Positions 1 through 6,692 of a stretch of 44,880 nucleotides of DNA are shown here, piece after piece. Source of the DNA: a virus; IMG/VR virus record IMGVR_UViG_3300020197_000044, positions 1 through 44,880 of that record, one strand, 5' to 3'. The notes under the pieces are model-generated. The model saw nothing but the letters and a program-made list of their open reading frames with translations, did not search any database and was not told the origin of the DNA. Both the position numbers and the translations under genes were made by a program. Every line of letters begins with the position of its first letter. The stretch's first letter is position 1.

Positions 1-282
1 ACTGACATGCCAAGTGGAGTGACATCGGAAAACAGAGTTGATTTGTATCTCATAGATTCAGATGGATTACTGCAAAGACGCGAGAACGCACACGTTATTC
101 AGCACGAAATGGCTCACGCCATATTATTTGATGTATATGGAAGTTCAGGTGGATTATGGGTAGACCTCGTACACGATAATCAAAAAACATTTAAACTGAA
201 TATACTATTTAATGGCAAGAAACAATTTGAAATGAATGTTGTTGATATAAGACCGTACCTTAAAAAAATACAATTAGCCTGA
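1..282 (+). CDS. Putative zinc metalloprotease, C-terminal part (cut by window edge)
   Basis: The open frame runs back to base 1, so the start lies outside the window; the ATG at 7 is probably internal. The visible part carries QHEMAHAILF, an HExxH zinc-protease signature, followed by a beta-rich tail ending VDIRPYLKK. It aligns with the product of the leftward gene at 41382-41996: the approach to the motif (MPSGVTSEN here, IPHGITRKN there), the HExxH itself, a shared LVHD/IVHD, and a closing VDIRPYL/IDITDLI. In that longer paralogue about 75 residues precede the aligned region, which supports truncation here. The substrate is unknown. A proteolytic role rests only on the motif; the third zinc ligand is not obvious. 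Confidence 0.6.
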   Translation, partial: TDMPSGVTSENRVDLYLIDSDGLLQRRENAHVIQHEMAHAILFDVYGSSGGLWVDLVHDNQKTFKLNILFNGKKQFEMNVVDIRPYLKKIQLA

Positions 283-301
283 TATTATCTCATTACTAGG
301 A

Positions 302-326
302 TTAATTAAGATAGTCCCTTAATTAA
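302..326. repeat. 9-bp perfect inverted repeat upstream of the wHTH gene
   Basis: TTAATTAAG at 302-310 is matched by CTTAATTAA at 318-326 with a 7-base spacer. It lies 32 bases before the winged-helix gene at 358. Two TTAATTAA palindromes one and a half turns apart could be an operator for a dimeric regulator, possibly the product of that gene. AT-rich DNA makes chance occurrence plausible. Confidence 0.4.
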
Positions 327-357
327 ATAAATTAAGTATTGGATATTATATAAGAAT

Positions 358-594
358 ATGTCTACTGAAAATATAGAAAATTCCTTACCAAAGAAAACCC
401 TAGAACAGGTGTTACGACCTGACAAAGCTTATTCTGTTAGAGAAATTGCATCTTTATTAGGAATACAAGTTAACTCTACTAGACAAAAATTAAAGAAAGC
501 CTTGGATAAAGGAATTGTAACAAAACATGTTGTAGATAGACAAGTTCTTTGGGCATTGAAAAATTTGCCAGAGCAACCAAATCTACAAACTTAA
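358..594 (+). CDS. Small winged-helix DNA-binding protein
   Basis: This 78-residue protein has a clear helix-turn-helix in the middle: YSVREIASLLGIQVNSTRQK at about 26-45, followed by a charged helix and a short beta wing (KHVVDRQVLWAL). This is the layout of minimal archaeal winged-helix regulators. It is the first complete gene of the rightward arm. The upstream 75 bases contain an inverted repeat and AT-rich stretches that could be its promoter, so an early autoregulated repressor or activator is a reasonable guess. It contains no other domain. Confidence 0.7.
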   Translation: MSTENIENSLPKKTLEQVLRPDKAYSVREIASLLGIQVNSTRQKLKKALDKGIVTKHVVDRQVLWALKNLPEQPNLQT

Positions 595-606
595 ATATTT
601 TTTTTT

Positions 607-810
607 ATGAAAAACTCTTTAATAGAATCATTAGGCGATTTATTTGATAATGCAGCACAAAGACATTGTTCTGAAGGAGATAGTTGTTACGTCGGTACCT
701 GTCCTGTTAACTGTCTTGTTCCTTTGGTTAGTGTTCATTTAAAATATAGATTATTTTTTATGTTATATGGTGATTGTATGGTCTTGAAAAGATTAGCGAA
801 GTGTTGTTAA
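607..810 (+). CDS. Small cysteine-rich hypothetical protein
   Basis: A 67-residue product with seven cysteines, including CSEGDSCYVGTCPVNC in the middle and a CC terminus. The spacing could bind a metal or form disulfides; no family is recognised. The ATG follows immediately after an uninterrupted T tract at about 598-607. The stop codon overlaps the ATG of the next gene (TAATG at 808-812), so the two are probably translationally coupled. Confidence 0.55.
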   Translation: MKNSLIESLGDLFDNAAQRHCSEGDSCYVGTCPVNCLVPLVSVHLKYRLFFMLYGDCMVLKRLAKCC

Positions 811-1076
811 TGGCTGCTCCAGGATGGTATAGATCAACTAATTTTGTAACACATGTATTACCAAATCATAATATTGTTGTACCCAAGAAGATCAGACTAC
901 GCCTAGCAGAAAAGCTGGGAGTACCTATAAACGATTTAGAAGGGTGTTTCCTACATTTTGAAATTAAGGCTATCCAAATTAAAGATAAAGAATGGATAGA
1001 ATTATCGCTGACAAGCGAAAAAGAATTAAAAAAGGAGAAACAAGAAATAAATGACAACAACAGACTTGCAGACTAG
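810..1076 (+). CDS. Hypothetical protein, weakly AbrB/SpoVT-like
   Basis: An 88-residue product. An upstream in-frame TTG at 774 exists, but the ATG at 810 overlaps the preceding stop and is preferred. The stretch NIVVPKKIRLRLAEKLGVP at about 20-38 recalls the swapped-hairpin AbrB-type signature (a short strand, then 'P..iR..L'), and the C-terminus is a charged helix. The resemblance is too short to assign a function. The last 26 bases overlap the next gene. Confidence 0.5.
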   Translation: MAAPGWYRSTNFVTHVLPNHNIVVPKKIRLRLAEKLGVPINDLEGCFLHFEIKAIQIKDKEWIELSLTSEKELKKEKQEINDNNRLAD

Positions 1077-2106
1077 ATTGCAACATATTGCAACACAGTC
1101 AGGCAAAAGTTTAATAGAAGTTCAAGCTGCTTTTAACGAAGCATTGAAATCAATTCCTCCTGGAACAACAGATTCTAAGAAAAATTCTTTGGCATTAAAG
1201 TTAACTCACAAGAATTTGACTGGTGGTTCTAAATCACAAGCAATATCTTTTGAAGCAGTAATCTTTGGTGCTGATAGAACAAGGGATATGATGGAGAGTA
1301 TTAGAAAGAATGCTATTACTCAATATTCACAAAATCCTCAATTAGCTGTAGAATCTGGACTAGTTCGAGTAGAAGGAGACAAGATTGTCGTTCTAAACAA
1401 CCTTAAAGAGTTTAATGGTAAACCAAATCCAAACTACGGCAAACCGAGACCAGAACATCTTCATACTAGGGATTTAATAATTGTAGCAAGAAAACCAGGA
1501 GAACAACAATGGATTCCAGGAAGGTTACAATTAAGAGGAGATCAATGTTCTTTAGCTGTCCCGATTGGTAAATTCGTTGAATTTAGAGCTTTAGGGGAAA
1601 AAGTTAATGGACAATATAAACTGAGATCTTCAGTCGTTACACAATTCACTCCAAAATCTGAAATTCCTACAGAAGAACAGATAAGAATTCTAGAAACTGC
1701 TTTTGCAACTAATGTGAAAGAATTAGGTGAAGGAATTACATATCATAAAAGTCTTTTAGGAAAACCAGGATTCTATGACCGATTGTTAATAGCAACTGGT
1801 GTAGTAAAATACATTAAATTTGCTAGTGACCCATCAAAGAATCATATGGTAGTTCTTTCAGACGATTCATTAGGAAAAGATGAAGGAGTAACAGTTTGGG
1901 TACCAAATAACTTGAGAAGCCTAATTAACTTTGGAAGAGATTCTATTGTTACAATAGTAGGACAAACAAGCATCGGTGCTGGATGGGATTTCGAAAAGAA
2001 AGTTCCTTTGCCAAACGTAGAACGACTAATGATAAATGCTTATAGCATCTTTGGACAACCTGGCTTGACAACTATAGTTGAAGAGCAAGGACCGGACCTC
2101 CTGTAA
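1051..2106 (+). CDS. Possible single-stranded DNA-binding (RPA-like) protein
   Basis: A 351-residue protein with a helical N-terminus (1-60) followed by long beta-rich stretches. These include WIPGRLQLRG and KFVEFRALGEK at about 150-190, then DRLLIATGVVKYI and SIVTIVGQTSIGAGWDFE at about 250-320. Alternating short strands in two blocks are what two OB folds look like by eye. The position fits a ssDNA-binding protein: it is at the head of the replication arm, directly before a RecA-fold Sak4-like ATPase. No zinc finger is present. I do not recognise the family from sequence, so the call is inference from context and fold impression. It might alternatively be an early structural or recombination accessory protein. 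An SD-like AGGAG lies about 12 bases upstream of the ATG. Confidence 0.45.
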   Translation: MTTTDLQTRLQHIATQSGKSLIEVQAAFNEALKSIPPGTTDSKKNSLALKLTHKNLTGGSKSQAISFEAVIFGADRTRDMMESIRKNAITQYSQNPQLAVESGLVRVEGDKIVVLNNLKEFNGKPNPNYGKPRPEHLHTRDLIIVARKPGEQQWIPGRLQLRGDQCSLAVPIGKFVEFRALGEKVNGQYKLRSSVVTQFTPKSEIPTEEQIRILETAFATNVKELGEGITYHKSLLGKPGFYDRLLIATGVVKYIKFASDPSKNHMVVLSDDSLGKDEGVTVWVPNNLRSLINFGRDSIVTIVGQTSIGAGWDFEKKVPLPNVERLMINAYSIFGQPGLTTIVEEQGPDLL

Positions 2107-2139
2107 AGGAGAATCCTTTTATTTTTTTAAGTGATTATA

Positions 2140-2325
2140 ATGGAAATCAGTAAAGAAGAAATAGAATCATATTCTAAGGTTGCAGAACCGTCTTCCATTA
2201 ACAGTACCTTGATTTTTTGGTGTGAGTTATGCACACAAAATATCACTATCACTAAAAAGGATGAGACTGGTAATTTTGCCCCGCAGAATATTTGTCCTCA
2301 TATAATTCTCAAAAAGGCATATTAA
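2140..2325 (+). CDS. Small CxxC-containing hypothetical protein
   Basis: A 61-residue protein (an in-frame GTG at 2131 is an alternative start). It has a short acidic helical N-terminus, then WCELCTQN and a later ICPH, giving C-x2-C plus C-x-H as a possible single zinc site. It ends one base before the ATG of the Sak4-like gene, so the two are co-transcribed. It is one of many small zinc-binding products in this arm. Confidence 0.5.
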   Translation: MEISKEEIESYSKVAEPSSINSTLIFWCELCTQNITITKKDETGNFAPQNICPHIILKKAY

Positions 2326-2326
2326 T

Positions 2327-3166
2327 ATGGCACCTGAAGAAGTTAAATTAAAAACAGAAACAGCTCCAACATTGGATCTCTTTACTCCTATTGAAAAAGC
2401 TTTACAAAAAGCTGGAATAAGAGCTTTCTTTTGGGGAGAATTTGGAACAGGAAAAACCTACTCAGCGTTATCATTTCCTGAACCAGTTTATGTAATTTCT
2501 ACAGAAGGAGGAGTAACTCCTCTTGCACAACACTTTAAAGGAAAGGATATTAGAATATTAGAATGTTCAGTTCCTTATGGTGAGAAACCTGTAGTGAAAT
2601 CAACTGGACAAGAAGTAGATGAACCTTTTGTTGTAGATCCTGTACTGTCTTTAGAAAAAGTTGAACAAGCTACAATAGCTTTACAAAATGTTAGTAAAGG
2701 TACTATAGTAATTGATTCAGTTTCTGATATTTGGGAGTGGCTAGGAAGTTGGTTGCATTACAATGCAGCAAGAAGTGTGTCAAAAAGTTCCGGTAAAGAA
2801 TTTATGATGCAAACAGAATGGCAACATGCTAATGCCAAATATAAGGTTTTAATGTTTAGATTACTAACAAGACCTTGTAATGTAGTATTAACTGCTAGAT
2901 CTTCGCCAGTTTACCAAGATGGAAACATGACAGGAACTTCTAAAGCAAAGACACAACAAAATACACCATATTGGATGGATCTTGTAGCACAATTTCAGAA
3001 CAGACCAATGCCTGAAGGAACCTCAGGAAAATTAGTTAATAAAAGAATAGTTACTATTACCAAATGTAGATTTGGTGATGTACCTAATCCTGTTATTGAG
3101 GACTTGACCTATGATAAATTGAAAACATCTCTTAAAGGAGTTGTTCCTGATGGAGTGTTTCAATAA
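2327..3166 (+). CDS. Sak4-like RecA-fold ATPase (phage recombinase/annealing partner)
   Basis: A 279-residue P-loop protein. Walker A is GEFGTGKT at 37-44. A strand follows (VYVISTEGGVTPLAQHF), and Walker B is GTIVIDSVSDIWEWL at about 125-139. A later NVVLTARSSPVYQDGN matches the sensor-strand region of RecA/Rad51-fold phage ATPases of the Sak4 group. These use ATP to promote ssDNA annealing or strand exchange together with a cognate SSB, whose gene often sits next door; the candidate SSB here lies two genes upstream. The size is typical for Sak4. An archaeal KaiC/Rad51-like reading is the main alternative. Confidence 0.75.
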   Translation: MAPEEVKLKTETAPTLDLFTPIEKALQKAGIRAFFWGEFGTGKTYSALSFPEPVYVISTEGGVTPLAQHFKGKDIRILECSVPYGEKPVVKSTGQEVDEPFVVDPVLSLEKVEQATIALQNVSKGTIVIDSVSDIWEWLGSWLHYNAARSVSKSSGKEFMMQTEWQHANAKYKVLMFRLLTRPCNVVLTARSSPVYQDGNMTGTSKAKTQQNTPYWMDLVAQFQNRPMPEGTSGKLVNKRIVTITKCRFGDVPNPVIEDLTYDKLKTSLKGVVPDGVFQ

Positions 3167-3194
3167 ACCTTTTTTTTATGATAAAAATGAATAA

Positions 3195-3515
3195 ATGCAC
3201 AAATATCATCAATGGGTATTGCATAAGGATGGATATAGATTCTGTTCTATTTGCAAATACCGACAAACTAATCAAGGTGTTTTAATTGGAGAACACACAA
3301 GAAAATCTAAATACAGTACACAGTGGCATAGTGGCAATACGACACATGTGTCAAGACCAAGAAGCTTTAGTGAAGGCATTAGATATTCTGAGGAAAGAAA
3401 AAACTGGAACCGATCTAATTTTTCAACACCACAAAGCAAAATTAAGAGAACTTCAAGACGTAGAAGCTCTTTTGGAACAACTGCTCCCTCAGAGCAAAAA
3501 TATTACAGAAAATAA
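3195..3515 (+). CDS. Small CxxC protein whose 3' part overlaps another frame
   Basis: The first ~40 residues look like a real zinc-binding microprotein: HQWVLHKDGYRFCSICKYRQ has the 'H..W...dG.rfC..C' pattern. From about 3286 on the frame becomes Arg/Ser-rich and looks like a shadow of the helical protein in the next frame. The true gene may end through a frameshift, or the two may overlap. The T tract at about 3171-3178 precedes it. The full 106 residues should not be trusted. Confidence 0.4.
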   Translation: MHKYHQWVLHKDGYRFCSICKYRQTNQGVLIGEHTRKSKYSTQWHSGNTTHVSRPRSFSEGIRYSEERKNWNRSNFSTPQSKIKRTSRRRSSFGTTAPSEQKYYRK

Positions 3516-3534
3516 TAAATTAACTGTGACATAA
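3286..3534 (+). CDS. Helical hypothetical protein overlapping the upstream CxxC gene
   Basis: An 82-residue product, TTG start, directly after an in-frame TAA at 3283-3285. The sequence from residue 21 on (MCQDQEALVKALDILRKEKT, then KLRELQDVEALLEQLL) is an ordinary amphipathic helical pattern, so this frame is the coding one over 3340-3530. It lies almost wholly inside the 3195-3515 frame. Either these are nested genes, or a frameshift joins the zinc N-terminus to this helical tail. Function unknown. Confidence 0.5.
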   Translation: MENTQENLNTVHSGIVAIRHMCQDQEALVKALDILRKEKTGTDLIFQHHKAKLRELQDVEALLEQLLPQSKNITENNKLTVT

Positions 3535-3536
3535 CA

Positions 3537-3809
3537 ATGGCACGAGAAAAACATTCTGAACTAGAAAAATATCAAAAAGCTTTAAGCGATGCTGTTAGAG
3601 CTATTAATGAATCTGATGTAGAACTAACTCCTAAAGAACAAGCTGCATTAATAAAGACCCTTGGAGGGATGACGGCCAGAGAGATGGAGAAATTGACAAA
3701 AATGTTCTTTGATTCTGATGGACCAGAACTAGCAGATTCTATTAGAAAGCTAATATCACCTTTTAGAGCCACTGATAGAACCACAAAAGATACAAAAGGC
3801 AGGAAATAA
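3537..3809 (+). CDS. Helical hypothetical protein
   Basis: A 90-residue, highly charged protein predicted to be nearly all helix (LEKYQKALSDAVRAINES, then TAREMEKLTKMFFDSDG). It ends in a basic tail. No cysteines, membrane segments or known motif are visible. The ATG follows two bases after the previous stop. It is the last gene before an 81-base gap that appears to hold a terminator and a promoter. Confidence 0.55.
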   Translation: MAREKHSELEKYQKALSDAVRAINESDVELTPKEQAALIKTLGGMTAREMEKLTKMFFDSDGPELADSIRKLISPFRATDRTTKDTKGRK

Positions 3810-3842
3810 TCCTTCCTTTATTTTTATTTATCTGATTAGTAC

Positions 3843-3868
3843 CTTTTTTTATCCAATTACTTTATTAA
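3843..3868 (+). promoter_or_regulatory. Oligo-T terminator followed by TATA-like promoter
   Basis: A run of seven T at about 3843-3849 follows the stop at 3809 and would serve as an archaeal oligo-T terminator. Fifteen bases on, CTTTATTAAA at 3859-3868 is centred 27 bases before the ATG at 3891. That is the spacing expected for a leaderless archaeal transcript. This is the only gap of this size in the first 6 kb and probably separates two transcription units. Confidence 0.45.
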
Positions 3869-3890
3869 ATTCTTCATAGGAATTATTATT

Positions 3891-4163
3891 ATGGAAAATA
3901 AGTTATGTGATATTATAGATTGTCCTAACGAGGCTATAAAAACATATATTTCTAGTTTAGTTATGGGAAATAAAAAATATTATTGTGAAGACCATAATAC
4001 TTGGATACCAAAGTTTAAAGATTTTACAATAAAAGAATCAGGAACAACAGATTTAGGATTTTTTATTGAATACTATCAATCTCAAGGAGTTCCTGAGAAA
4101 GTAATAATGGATATTATCGAAGGCCTAGAACTTCTAAAAGAGAAAAGGCGGAGAGAGAAGTAA
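3891..4163 (+). CDS. Small zinc-binding protein
   Basis: A 90-residue protein starting MENKLCDIIDCPNEA, with C-x4-C at the N-terminus and YYCEDHNTWIPKF further on, i.e. C-x2-H. Together this gives a CC/CH treble-clef-like site, the type annotated in archaeal viruses as small 'CDxxxCxxxA...CxxH' proteins. The rest is helical and ends with a basic KRRREK tail. It is probably a protein- or nucleic-acid-binding accessory factor; function unknown. Confidence 0.6.
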   Translation: MENKLCDIIDCPNEAIKTYISSLVMGNKKYYCEDHNTWIPKFKDFTIKESGTTDLGFFIEYYQSQGVPEKVIMDIIEGLELLKEKRRREK

Positions 4164-4166
4164 TTA

Positions 4167-4367
4167 ATGCAAGGAATAACTTTTATACAATGTACTTCTT
4201 GTCCTAATCAATTTAGGAAAGGAACAGGCCATTTAGTAGCCTGTTGTTGTGGAACAAAACCTATATGCGATGACTGTTATAAGAGATTAAAAGTTGAAGG
4301 AAAGATAAAAGACGCCAAGTTTAAAGATAAAGACCTTTCACCCGGAGTGGCAAGGAGTATGAGATAA
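4167..4367 (+). CDS. Small cysteine-rich (RING/B-box-like) zinc protein
   Basis: A 66-residue protein with C-x2-C (CTSC), CCCGTKPIC and DDCYKRL, giving seven cysteines in the first 42 residues, spaced like a small treble-clef or B-box domain. A basic/charged tail follows. It starts three bases after the previous stop. No catalytic features are seen. Confidence 0.6.
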   Translation: MQGITFIQCTSCPNQFRKGTGHLVACCCGTKPICDDCYKRLKVEGKIKDAKFKDKDLSPGVARSMR

Positions 4368-4368
4368 G

Positions 4369-4719
4369 TTGAGTATAAATAAAATGTTTTATTTTGCAAT
4401 AGCCTTTATTATTGCGTTAGCTATTATAATGTCAGCACATTATGCTTTTGCAGATAATTCTACTTATATAATTAATAACAATTACTATATAGATGATGAA
4501 TTAACTAAACAATTAATAGCACAAATTGAACATACTAATTTCCTATTAAATGAACAAATAAAACAACAGCACCATCATTCCCTTCTATTAGAACGACAGA
4601 ATAATATGACCTATGTTATAGGAACTCTAGTCAAAGGGATTTACAAAACACAAGAAAATATTTATGAAACTTTACAAGCATTAATACAATTGTTAGCAAC
4701 TATGGCAAAAATGGCATGA
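4369..4719 (+). CDS. Exported or membrane-anchored coiled-coil protein
   Basis: A 116-residue product. The start is TTG at 4369, two bases after the previous stop, or ATG at 4384. It has an N-terminal hydrophobic segment (FYFAIAFIIALAIIMSAHYA) ending AFADN, a plausible signal peptide with cleavage after Ala. An Asn/Tyr-rich linker and a long heptad-like helix follow (LTKQLIAQIEHTNFLLNEQI onward). The C-terminus is helical and mildly hydrophobic. It probably sits at the cell envelope. Its stop overlaps the ATG of the kinase-like gene (ATGA). Confidence 0.6.
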   Translation: MSINKMFYFAIAFIIALAIIMSAHYAFADNSTYIINNNYYIDDELTKQLIAQIEHTNFLLNEQIKQQHHHSLLLERQNNMTYVIGTLVKGIYKTQENIYETLQALIQLLATMAKMA

Positions 4720-5291
4720 CCTTGGTAGTTAACCTTTTTGGTGGACCAGGTAGCGGGAAATCAACTATAGCTGCTGGAATATTTTCTTTATTAAAATTAC
4801 ACGGAATTAATGCAGAACTTGTTACCGAGTTTCCTAAAGGAGCTGTCTGGGAAAAGAGATTTAAAGTTTTAGAAAATCAGCTTTATATCCTAGCAAAAGA
4901 GTATCATTCAATATGGAGGGTTTATCAGAATCCTGAAGTTGATGTGGTTATAACAGATGGCCCTATAATACTATCTTTAGTTTATGGTCAAGGTAGTGAA
5001 ACCTTTAACAAATTAGTTTTAGAAACTTATAGAAAATTTAAAAATAAGAATTATCTTATATCAAGAACGAAAAAATATAACCCTTCAGGTAGAAACCAAA
5101 CTGAAGAACAAGCTGATGATATAGCTAGGGTTACTAAAATTGTTTTAGATGGTTATGGTATTCCATATGAAAGTTATAATGGAAACTGGTTAACTATAAA
5201 TAAGATAACTAATGAAACTCTTAATGAGCTTGGTATACAACAACAAATTGGATTACATGATGTTGAAGAAAGGGATTTGAATGATGGTTAA
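4716..5291 (+). CDS. P-loop nucleotide kinase-like ATPase
   Basis: A 191-residue protein with Walker A GGPGSGKST at 9-17. The following EFPKGAVWEKRFKVLENQLYIL and the strand VDVVITDGPIILSLVYG (about 72-88) match phage AAA_28-type or nucleotide-kinase-like P-loop proteins. In these the 'tDgp' Asp acts as Walker B. A lid-like basic stretch is seen in SRTKKYNPSGRNQTEEQADD. Relatives phosphorylate nucleotides, nucleosides or cofactors; the substrate is not determinable here. Its place directly upstream of the DpdA-like and phosphoribosyltransferase genes suggests nucleotide metabolism. Confidence 0.65.
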   Translation: MTLVVNLFGGPGSGKSTIAAGIFSLLKLHGINAELVTEFPKGAVWEKRFKVLENQLYILAKEYHSIWRVYQNPEVDVVITDGPIILSLVYGQGSETFNKLVLETYRKFKNKNYLISRTKKYNPSGRNQTEEQADDIARVTKIVLDGYGIPYESYNGNWLTINKITNETLNELGIQQQIGLHDVEERDLNDG

Positions 5292-5394
5292 ACATATAAA
5301 AAAGGTAATACCTCCACCTGCAGAGTTTGAATTTTGGTTATATTGTGCTTTCATAGATTATTGCGGATCTAAGAGGTTGTTAAGAATTGATTAA
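5281..5394 (+). CDS. 37-residue microprotein
   Basis: A short open frame starting with tandem ATGs (5281, 5284) that overlap the stop of the kinase-like gene. Its own stop overlaps the TTG start of the DpdA-like gene. The product has a basic N-terminus, then PPPAEFEFWLYCAFIDYCGSK, an aromatic, proline-led segment with two cysteines. Support comes only from the tight packing at both ends; no family recognised. Confidence 0.4.
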   Translation: MMVKHIKKVIPPPAEFEFWLYCAFIDYCGSKRLLRID

Positions 5395-6121
5395 ATTAAT
5401 TTTAGACTATCCAATCTCTTATGTTTATGTTGCACAAGGAGATGCTACGTTTTGTCTTCCTCAGTATTATAAAGAAAGTGAATTTTATAGAACTACTATA
5501 AAAGAACTACAAAAAAATGGAAGAGAAATCATGCTCGATAACGGAGCTTGGGAATTTGGTAGGTCAATGCATCCTTTAGAATTCTTAGAAGTTGTAAAGG
5601 AATTAAAACCAACTTGGGCAGTTATTCCTGATGTGATGAAAGATGCCGCAGAAACAGAGAAATATGCTACAACTTTTCTAACAGCTTTAGCTTTAAAACC
5701 TATACCTGAAACTAAATTTATGTTTGCTCCACAAGGAAAGAACATTAAAGAACTGGTAACTTGTTATAATAATATAGTTTCAAGATTCTACACATTAATT
5801 GATATGTTAGCTATACCTAAACATGTAGGAAAGATTATTAACAGGGTCAAGTTTACAGATCATCTTTGGGAAAAGGCTATTATTAAATTCCAAAATGTAC
5901 ATTTTTTAGGATTTCATTCTATGAAAGAATTGGAATTTACAGCAGAACAAAGGAATTGGAACTTGTTTTCTATTGATACAAAATTTCCAATAAAGAAATC
6001 TTTTGGATTTGGATTTAAAAACGAGGATGATTATTATAGAACAACTAGACCTCTAGGGGTGATGCAACTAGAACAATCAGTGGCAATTTTCCAACGAAGT
6101 TTAGGAGATACAGGATGGTAA
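5387..6121 (+). CDS. dpdA: DpdA-like DNA 7-deazaguanine transglycosylase (TGT fold)
   Basis: A 244-residue TGT-superfamily protein. Signatures in order are IMLDNGAWEFG (about 48-58, the DNGA/DSGA element carrying a catalytic Asp), WAVIPDV (77-83), MFAPQGK (112-118), a conserved basic region after LAIPKHVG, HFLGFHSMKEL (172-182) and NLFSIDTKFPI (192-202, second Asp). This is the pattern of phage DpdA proteins, which exchange guanine in DNA for preQ0-type bases, rather than of cellular tRNA TGTs, which are much longer and have a C-terminal zinc site. The complete preQ0 pathway in the same arm (QueD, QueE, FolE, QueC) strongly supports DNA modification. The start is TTG at 5387, overlapping the previous stop. 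The short length is typical of minimal phage forms. The inserted base is inferred, not seen. Confidence 0.8.
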   Translation: MIKLILDYPISYVYVAQGDATFCLPQYYKESEFYRTTIKELQKNGREIMLDNGAWEFGRSMHPLEFLEVVKELKPTWAVIPDVMKDAAETEKYATTFLTALALKPIPETKFMFAPQGKNIKELVTCYNNIVSRFYTLIDMLAIPKHVGKIINRVKFTDHLWEKAIIKFQNVHFLGFHSMKELEFTAEQRNWNLFSIDTKFPIKKSFGFGFKNEDDYYRTTRPLGVMQLEQSVAIFQRSLGDTGW

Positions 6122-6134
6122 ATATGATGCGATT

Positions 6135-6635
6135 ATGAAACCTAAAATTATTAGAGTTCCTTGGGAAGTGATAGAAGATTGTTGCAAAATTATTGCTGAG
6201 AATATTAAAGGACAAGATCGTAATACTCTTATTTTAGGAATTAAAAATGGAGGAGTTATCCCAGCTATGATTGTTCATAAACTGTTAGGAACTCCTTATA
6301 CGTTTGATATTATAGAAGGTTATCCTAGAAATGCTGAATATGTTTATGCGAAAATGAACGGTTATAAGAATGTGCTTTTTATAGATGATATTAATGATTC
6401 AGGAGATACTATAAATAATTTTGGCAAATTGATTAAAAAGGCTTGTGAAATGCATCCTTCCTTTGATCCTAATTTTGCTTTCTTTACTTTATTTGCAAGA
6501 AAATCTTCTAACGCTGTTTCAAATAGTGCACTTGTTGTTGACCATGAAAACTGGTTTAGGTTTGCATGGGAACTTCAAGAGCAACCTAAAAGAAATAGGG
6601 ATTTGCTTCAATGCAAGTTCCCGCGGCTTGGATAG
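6135..6635 (+). CDS. Type I phosphoribosyltransferase
   Basis: A 166-residue protein with the PRPP-binding loop VLFIDDINDSGDTI at 80-93 (two acidic residues followed by the D-SGDT phosphate loop), preceded by LILGIKNGGVIPAMI at 32-46. This is the core of hypoxanthine/xanthine/guanine-type phosphoribosyltransferases, which join a base to PRPP. The C-terminal WFRFAWELQEQ resembles the purine-binding hood of xanthine/guanine enzymes. It sits directly downstream of the DpdA-like gene. It could salvage the guanine released by base exchange or handle a deazapurine, but that is inference. Confidence 0.8.
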   Translation: MKPKIIRVPWEVIEDCCKIIAENIKGQDRNTLILGIKNGGVIPAMIVHKLLGTPYTFDIIEGYPRNAEYVYAKMNGYKNVLFIDDINDSGDTINNFGKLIKKACEMHPSFDPNFAFFTLFARKSSNAVSNSALVVDHENWFRFAWELQEQPKRNRDLLQCKFPRLG

Positions 6636-6692
6636 GTAAACAAGCTAAAATAATAGTAGAAGTTTAATTATTACTTTTACTAGGGCAATTTA

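Noticed and set aside
774-810. TTG start at 774 for the AbrB-like gene
   Set aside because: It would overlap the upstream gene by 37 bases; the ATG at 810 overlaps the stop by one base, as is usual in this arm.
6445-6639. Second frame inside the phosphoribosyltransferase gene
   Set aside because: Leu/Ile-rich shadow of a well-supported gene.
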